From Actinorhabdospora filicis (GTDB lineage: Bacteria; Actinomycetota; Actinomycetes; Mycobacteriales; Micromonosporaceae), in NCBI RefSeq assembly GCF_030269765.1, contig NZ_BSTX01000001.1, positions 2,411,571 to 2,475,570 of the forward strand: DNA of 64,000 nucleotides. Reading direction: 5' to 3'. Both the position numbers and the translations under genes were made by a program. Shown here one piece after another: positions 60,189 to 64,000 of the stretch (its first letter is position 1; each line of letters opens with the position of its first letter). The notes beneath the pieces were generated by a model. It was not told the origin of the DNA. It saw only the letters and a program-made list of their open reading frames with translations, and did no database searches.

Positions 60189-60658
60189 TGAACGTCACGC
60201 TGACCGTCAATGGCGAGCCCCGCACCGCCGAGGGCGTGCGGGTGCACGAGAACCTCCTCCACCTCCTCCGCGCCCGGCTCGGGCTCACCGGCGCCAAGAA
60301 CGCCTGCGAGCAGGGCGAGTGCGGGTCCTGCACGGTCCGGATGGACGGGCGGGCGGTGTGCGCGTGCCTGGTTCCGGCCGGGCAGGCCGAGGGCGCCGAC
60401 ATCCGCACGGTCGAGGGCCTGGCGGGTGAGGACCGGCTGTCGGCGACGCAGGCGTGCTTCCTGCGCGCCGGGGCCGTCCAGTGCGGTTTCTGCACGCCGG
60501 GGCTGCTGATGAGCCTGGGCGAGCTGCTCGACGAGGACCCCGACCCGGGCGAGGACGTCGTGCGCGAGCGGATCGCCGGGAACCTCTGCCGGTGCACCGG
60601 CTACCAGAAGATCGTCGAAGCGGCGCGGCTGGCCGCGTCGCGACCGCCGGGAGCATGA
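60188..60658 (+). CDS. xanthine dehydrogenase, 2Fe-2S subunit
   Basis: 156 residues. Two 2Fe-2S sites are seen: the ferredoxin-type CEQGECGSC (then CACL) and the helical CGFCTPG with CRCTGY. It links the Mo-cofactor and FAD subunits. ATG at 60188 (MNVTLTVNGEP) is preferred over the longer frame because the family begins with this beta-grasp strand and the start overlaps the preceding stop. Confidence 0.95.
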   Translation: MNVTLTVNGEPRTAEGVRVHENLLHLLRARLGLTGAKNACEQGECGSCTVRMDGRAVCACLVPAGQAEGADIRTVEGLAGEDRLSATQACFLRAGAVQCGFCTPGLLMSLGELLDEDPDPGEDVVRERIAGNLCRCTGYQKIVEAARLAASRPPGA

Positions 60659-60659
60659 G

Positions 60660-62000
60660 ATGCCCACGCTGATCATCGAGAATTGCGCGATCGCCACGGT
60701 CGCGCCCGACCGGGCCGAGTACGGCCGCGGCCACATCGTCGTGGACGGCACCCGGATCGCCGCCGTGGGACCGGGTCCCGCGCCGGAGCACCCGGGCGTC
60801 CCGCGCGTGGACGGCACCGGTTGCCTGGCCACGCCGGGCCTGGTGAACACCCACCACCACCTCTACCAGTGGGCCACCCGGGGCCTGGCGACCGACGCCA
60901 CGCTGTTCGGCTGGCTGCGCGAGCTGTATCCACTGTGGACACAACTGGACGAGCAGGTCACCCATGACGCGGCCGCCGCCGGGCTGGCGTGGCTGGCGCT
61001 GTCGGGCTGCACCACCAGCTCCGACCACCACTACCTCTTCCCGCGCGGCGTGGACGCCCTGGGCGCCACCGTCGAGGCGGCCCGCGAGATCGGCCTGCGC
61101 TTCCACCCCTGCCGGGGTTCGATGGACCGCGGCCAGTCCGCTGGCGGCCTGCCCCCCGACGAGGCCGTGGAGGACCTCGACGCGATCCTGGACGCCACCG
61201 TCGAGGCCATCGCCCGCTTCCACGACCCCTCACCGGAGTCGATGCTGCGCGTCGCGGTCGCCCCGTGCTCGCCGTTCTCGGTGTCCACCGAGCTGCTGGC
61301 CGCCTCGGCGAACCTCGCGCGCGCCAGCGGCGTCCGCCTGCACACCCACATCGCCGAGACCCGCGACGAGGACACCTTCTGCCAGGGCGTCCACGGCTGC
61401 GGCCCGGTGGAGTACCTCGACCGGCTCGACTGGCTGGGTGAGGACGTGTGGCTCGCCCACGGCGTCCACCTCGGCGATGACGTCATCAAGCTGCTGGCCG
61501 CCTCGGGCACCTCGATCGCGCACTGCCCCAGCTCCAACGGCCGTCTGGGCGCGGGCATCGCGCCGGTGCGGGCGCTGCTGGACGCGGGCGCGGGCGTCGG
61601 GCTCGGCGTGGACGGCGCGGCCTCGCAGGAGTCGGGGCTGATGGTCGAGGAGCTGCGGCAGGCGCTGTACCTGGCGCGCCTCCAGAACGGACCCGACGCG
61701 CTGAACACCCGCGAGGCCCTCTACCTGGGCACCATGGGCGGCGCGCAGTGCCTGGGCCGCCAGGACGAGATCGGTTCCCTGGAGCCGGGCAAGCTCGCCG
61801 ACATCGCCCTGTGGCGGCTGGACGGCCTGGGCCACGCCGGCATCGACGACCCGGTGGCCGCGCTGGTCATCGGCCCGCCCGCGCCGGTGGAGCTGCTGCT
61901 GGTGCAGGGCGAGGCGGTGGTGTCCGGCGGCGAGCTGCGCACCGCCGACCCGGTCACCCTCGCGTCCAATCTCGCGCACGCGTCCCGGAGGCTGCGATGA
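60660..62000 (+). CDS. 8-oxoguanine/guanine-type deaminase (amidohydrolase superfamily)
   Basis: 446 residues. Metal ligands appear in NTHHHLYQW, HTHIAETRDE and LGVDGAASQES; SSDHHYLFPRG and HCPSSNGRLG are family features. It belongs to the SsnA/TrzN/8-oxoguanine deaminase branch. Placed between xanthine dehydrogenase subunit genes, it most likely deaminates guanine or 8-oxoguanine to (hydroxy)xanthine or urate for this pathway. Overlaps the Mo-subunit gene by 4 bp. Confidence 0.88.
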   Translation: MPTLIIENCAIATVAPDRAEYGRGHIVVDGTRIAAVGPGPAPEHPGVPRVDGTGCLATPGLVNTHHHLYQWATRGLATDATLFGWLRELYPLWTQLDEQVTHDAAAAGLAWLALSGCTTSSDHHYLFPRGVDALGATVEAAREIGLRFHPCRGSMDRGQSAGGLPPDEAVEDLDAILDATVEAIARFHDPSPESMLRVAVAPCSPFSVSTELLAASANLARASGVRLHTHIAETRDEDTFCQGVHGCGPVEYLDRLDWLGEDVWLAHGVHLGDDVIKLLAASGTSIAHCPSSNGRLGAGIAPVRALLDAGAGVGLGVDGAASQESGLMVEELRQALYLARLQNGPDALNTREALYLGTMGGAQCLGRQDEIGSLEPGKLADIALWRLDGLGHAGIDDPVAALVIGPPAPVELLLVQGEAVVSGGELRTADPVTLASNLAHASRRLR

Positions 62001-64000
62001 CCGGCCTGCTCGCCCACGAGGGCGGCGGGGTCGGCGACAGCGCCCCGCGTCCCGACGGCCGCCTGAAGGTCACCGGCGCCTTCGACTACGCCTCCGACCT
62101 GACCGCGCCGGACATGCTGCACGGCGCGACCGTGCGGTCCCCGCACGCCTGCGCCCGCATCACCGCGGTGGACGTCGCCGAGGCCCTGGCCCTGCCGGGC
62201 GTGCGGGCCGTGCTGACCCACGAGGACGTCCCGGGCGCGAAGTTCTACGGCCTGGACGTGGCCGACCAGCCCGTCCTCGCCGTCGGCGAGGTCCGCTACT
62301 GGGGCGAGCCGGTGGCGATCGTGGCCGCCGAGGACGAGGACACCGCCCGCGCGGCGGTCGCCCTCATCAAGGTCGGCTACGAACCCCTCGAAGCGCTCAC
62401 CGATCCGCGCCGGGCGGCCTTCGACCCGGGCGCGCCCCGCGTCCACCCCGACGGCAATCTCGTGCGCTACCAGCCGGTCCGCCTCGGCGATCCCGACCGG
62501 ATGCACGCCGAGGTGGTCGTGATCGGCGAGTACGAGGTCGGCATGCAGGACCAGGCGCCACTGGGTCCCGAGGCCGCGCTGGCACTGCCCACCGGGGACG
62601 GCATCGAGGTGCGGGTGGCCACCCAGGCCCTGCACACCGACCGCGACCAGATCGCGCCCTGCCTCGGGCTGCCCGTCGACAAGGTGCTGGTCACCCTCGC
62701 CGGTGTCGGCGGCGCCTTCGGCGCGCGCGAGGACCTCTCGGTCCAGGTGCACGCGGCGATGCTGGCCCTGCGCACCGGGCGGCCGGTGCGGATGGTGCTG
62801 AACCGGGCGGAGTCCTTCGTCGGGCACGTCCACCGGCACCCGGCGCGGATGCGCTACGAGCACGGCGCGACCTCGGCCGGGAAGCTGGTCTACGTCAAGG
62901 CCGAGATCCTCCTCGACGGCGGCGCCTACACCTCCTCCACCAACGCCGTGGTCGGCAACGCCGCCTCCATGGCGGTCGGGCCCTACGAGGTCGCGCACGC
63001 CCAGATCGACGCCTTCGGCGTGCGCACCAACAATCCGCCCTGCGGGGCGATGCGCGGGTTCGGGGCGGTGCAGACCTGCTTCGCCTACGAGTCGCAGATG
63101 GACAAGATCGCCGAACGCGTCGGGCTGGACCCGGTCGAGGTCCGCGCGATCAACGCCGTCCGGCAGGGTTCGCGCATCATCACCGGGCAGCGCATCGACG
63201 CCCCGGCGCCGCTGGCCCAGATGCTCTACCGCGCCCGGGAACTGCCCGAACCCCCGCCCTCGGGCACCGAGCCCACCGACCTGCCCGGCGGCGTGGCGAA
63301 CGTGACGCGCGGCGAGGGAGTCGTACGCGGCACCGGATACGCCGTCGGCATCAAGAACATCTGCTTCTCCGAGGGCTACGACGACTACTCCACGGCACGG
63401 GTACAACTGTCCGTCGTGGACGGTGAGCCGACCGCGCTCGTGCACACCGCCGCCGCCGAGGTCGGGCAGGGCGGCATCACCATCCAGGCCCAGATCGCGC
63501 GCACCGAACTGGGCGTGGACCGGGTCGTGCTCGCCACGCCGGACACCACCGTCGGCTCGGCGGGGTCGACCTCGGCGTCCCGGCAGAGCTACATGACCGG
63601 CGGCGCGGTGAAGGTCGCCTGCGAGGCGGTGCGCGAGCAGCTGCTGGCGCGACTGGGATCAAGGGTTTCCGCCGACGTCTCCCTGGTCGGCGGGAAGGTC
63701 GTCTCCCGCCGGGACGGTGTCATCGCCACCATCGCCGAGGTGCTCGGCGACATCGTCCTGGAGGAGACCCGCGAGTTCCATCACCACAAGACGTCCTCTT
63801 TGGACCCGCAGACCGGGCAGGGCGACTCGCACACGCAGTTCGCCTTCTGCGTCCACCGGGCCGTGGTGGACGTCGACGTCGAGCTGGGCCTGGTGAAGGT
63901 GGTCGAGCTGGCCGCCGTCCAGGACGTCGGGAAGATCATCAACCGGCAGTCCATCGAGGGCCAGATCCACGGCGGCAGCGCCCAGGGCCTCGGGCTGGCG
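61997..64000 (+). CDS. xanthine dehydrogenase, molybdenum-cofactor subunit, 5' part
   Basis: 668 codons are visible and the frame runs off the right edge. Family motifs include KVTGAFDYASDL, the Mo-cofactor-site GVGGAFGAREDL, LDGGAYTS, NPPCGAMRGFGAVQ, and AAEVGQGGITIQAQIARTELG. It holds the catalytic site that hydroxylates hypoxanthine/xanthine to urate. Last of the operon genes seen; accessory (XdhC-like) genes may follow outside the window. Confidence 0.93.
   Translation, partial: MTGLLAHEGGGVGDSAPRPDGRLKVTGAFDYASDLTAPDMLHGATVRSPHACARITAVDVAEALALPGVRAVLTHEDVPGAKFYGLDVADQPVLAVGEVRYWGEPVAIVAAEDEDTARAAVALIKVGYEPLEALTDPRRAAFDPGAPRVHPDGNLVRYQPVRLGDPDRMHAEVVVIGEYEVGMQDQAPLGPEAALALPTGDGIEVRVATQALHTDRDQIAPCLGLPVDKVLVTLAGVGGAFGAREDLSVQVHAAMLALRTGRPVRMVLNRAESFVGHVHRHPARMRYEHGATSAGKLVYVKAEILLDGGAYTSSTNAVVGNAASMAVGPYEVAHAQIDAFGVRTNNPPCGAMRGFGAVQTCFAYESQMDKIAERVGLDPVEVRAINAVRQGSRIITGQRIDAPAPLAQMLYRARELPEPPPSGTEPTDLPGGVANVTRGEGVVRGTGYAVGIKNICFSEGYDDYSTARVQLSVVDGEPTALVHTAAAEVGQGGITIQAQIARTELGVDRVVLATPDTTVGSAGSTSASRQSYMTGGAVKVACEAVREQLLARLGSRVSADVSLVGGKVVSRRDGVIATIAEVLGDIVLEETREFHHHKTSSLDPQTGQGDSHTQFAFCVHRAVVDVDVELGLVKVVELAAVQDVGKIINRQSIEGQIHGGSAQGLGLA

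Noticed and set aside
1..64000. CRISPR arrays, tRNA/rRNA genes, insertion sequences, attachment sites
   Set aside because: No regularly spaced identical repeats, no tRNA cloverleaf with CCA-side features, no transposase or integrase and no flanking direct repeats were seen by reading. A dedicated scan was not possible.

Overview
This window comes from a high-GC actinobacterium. The evidence is very high GC, GTG and TTG starts, XRE/DUF397 pairs, AfsR/SARP-type and NB-ARC-TPR regulators, an MbtH protein and actinobacterial assembly-line genes. I cannot fix the genus; Streptomyces or a streptosporangial genus such as Actinomadura would both fit. I see no tRNA, rRNA, CRISPR array or transposase. 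No stretch over about 300 bp lacks a gene.

Left flank (1-5.6 kb): a partial TMEM175-like channel, a HAD phosphatase, two small membrane proteins, a deaminase closely resembling blasticidin-S deaminase, a protein with an LQRAAGNRAV N-terminus and an HExxxH motif, a class I aminotransferase, and a TetR regulator convergent with a DUF6463-like membrane gene that has a 41-bp dyad at its promoter. From 5.6 to 11.3 kb a three-gene minus-strand operon encodes a two-TM protein with a degenerate P-loop, a HerA/FtsK-type ATPase and an acidic repeat protein; I know of no described system with this composition. From 11.5 to 18 kb lie an XRE-NB-ARC-TPR regulator, a VOC protein, an XRE/DUF397 pair with two small divergent genes, and a three-gene toxin/immunity-like cassette.

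The centre (18-43 kb) is a nonribosomal peptide cluster: a free C-PCP protein, MbtH, a 3273-residue NRPS, an MFS exporter with a TTA codon at position 4, a type II thioesterase, a free adenylation protein with a textbook threonine code, a C-A-PCP-C-A-PCP NRPS and a SARP regulator. The large NRPS is unusual. It has two modules without adenylation domains, a truncated epimerase relic, a dead C domain and a dead carrier domain, then an intact epimerase and a penicillin-binding-protein-type thioesterase fused in cis. After a patch of hypothetical genes (43-46.5 kb, including three diverged paralogues and an SDR), a tight ten-gene minus-strand operon (46.5-57.3 kb) continues the cluster. It carries a threonine-kinase-like / cysteine-synthase-like / argininosuccinate-lyase-like trio, the logic known for 2,3-diaminobutyrate in pacidamycin- and friulimicin-type pathways, plus ATP-grasp, threonine aldolase, BCAT, a SnoaL-like protein, a Val-like A-PCP protein, an M20 amidohydrolase and a LOG protein.

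Heptamer repeats with an exact 11-bp period, related to GCGATAG, occur in the mbtH/C-PCP promoter region, before the type II thioesterase gene and before the ten-gene operon; a related triple lies before the SDR gene. This is the layout bound by SARPs and suggests that the SARP in the cluster ties these blocks into one regulon.

Right flank (57.5-64 kb): a 34-codon Cys-rich small ORF followed by a plus-strand purine catabolic operon: OHCU decarboxylase, 5-hydroxyisourate hydrolase, uricase, three-subunit xanthine dehydrogenase (FAD, 2Fe-2S, Mo-cofactor, the last cut by the window edge) and an 8-oxoguanine/guanine-type deaminase.
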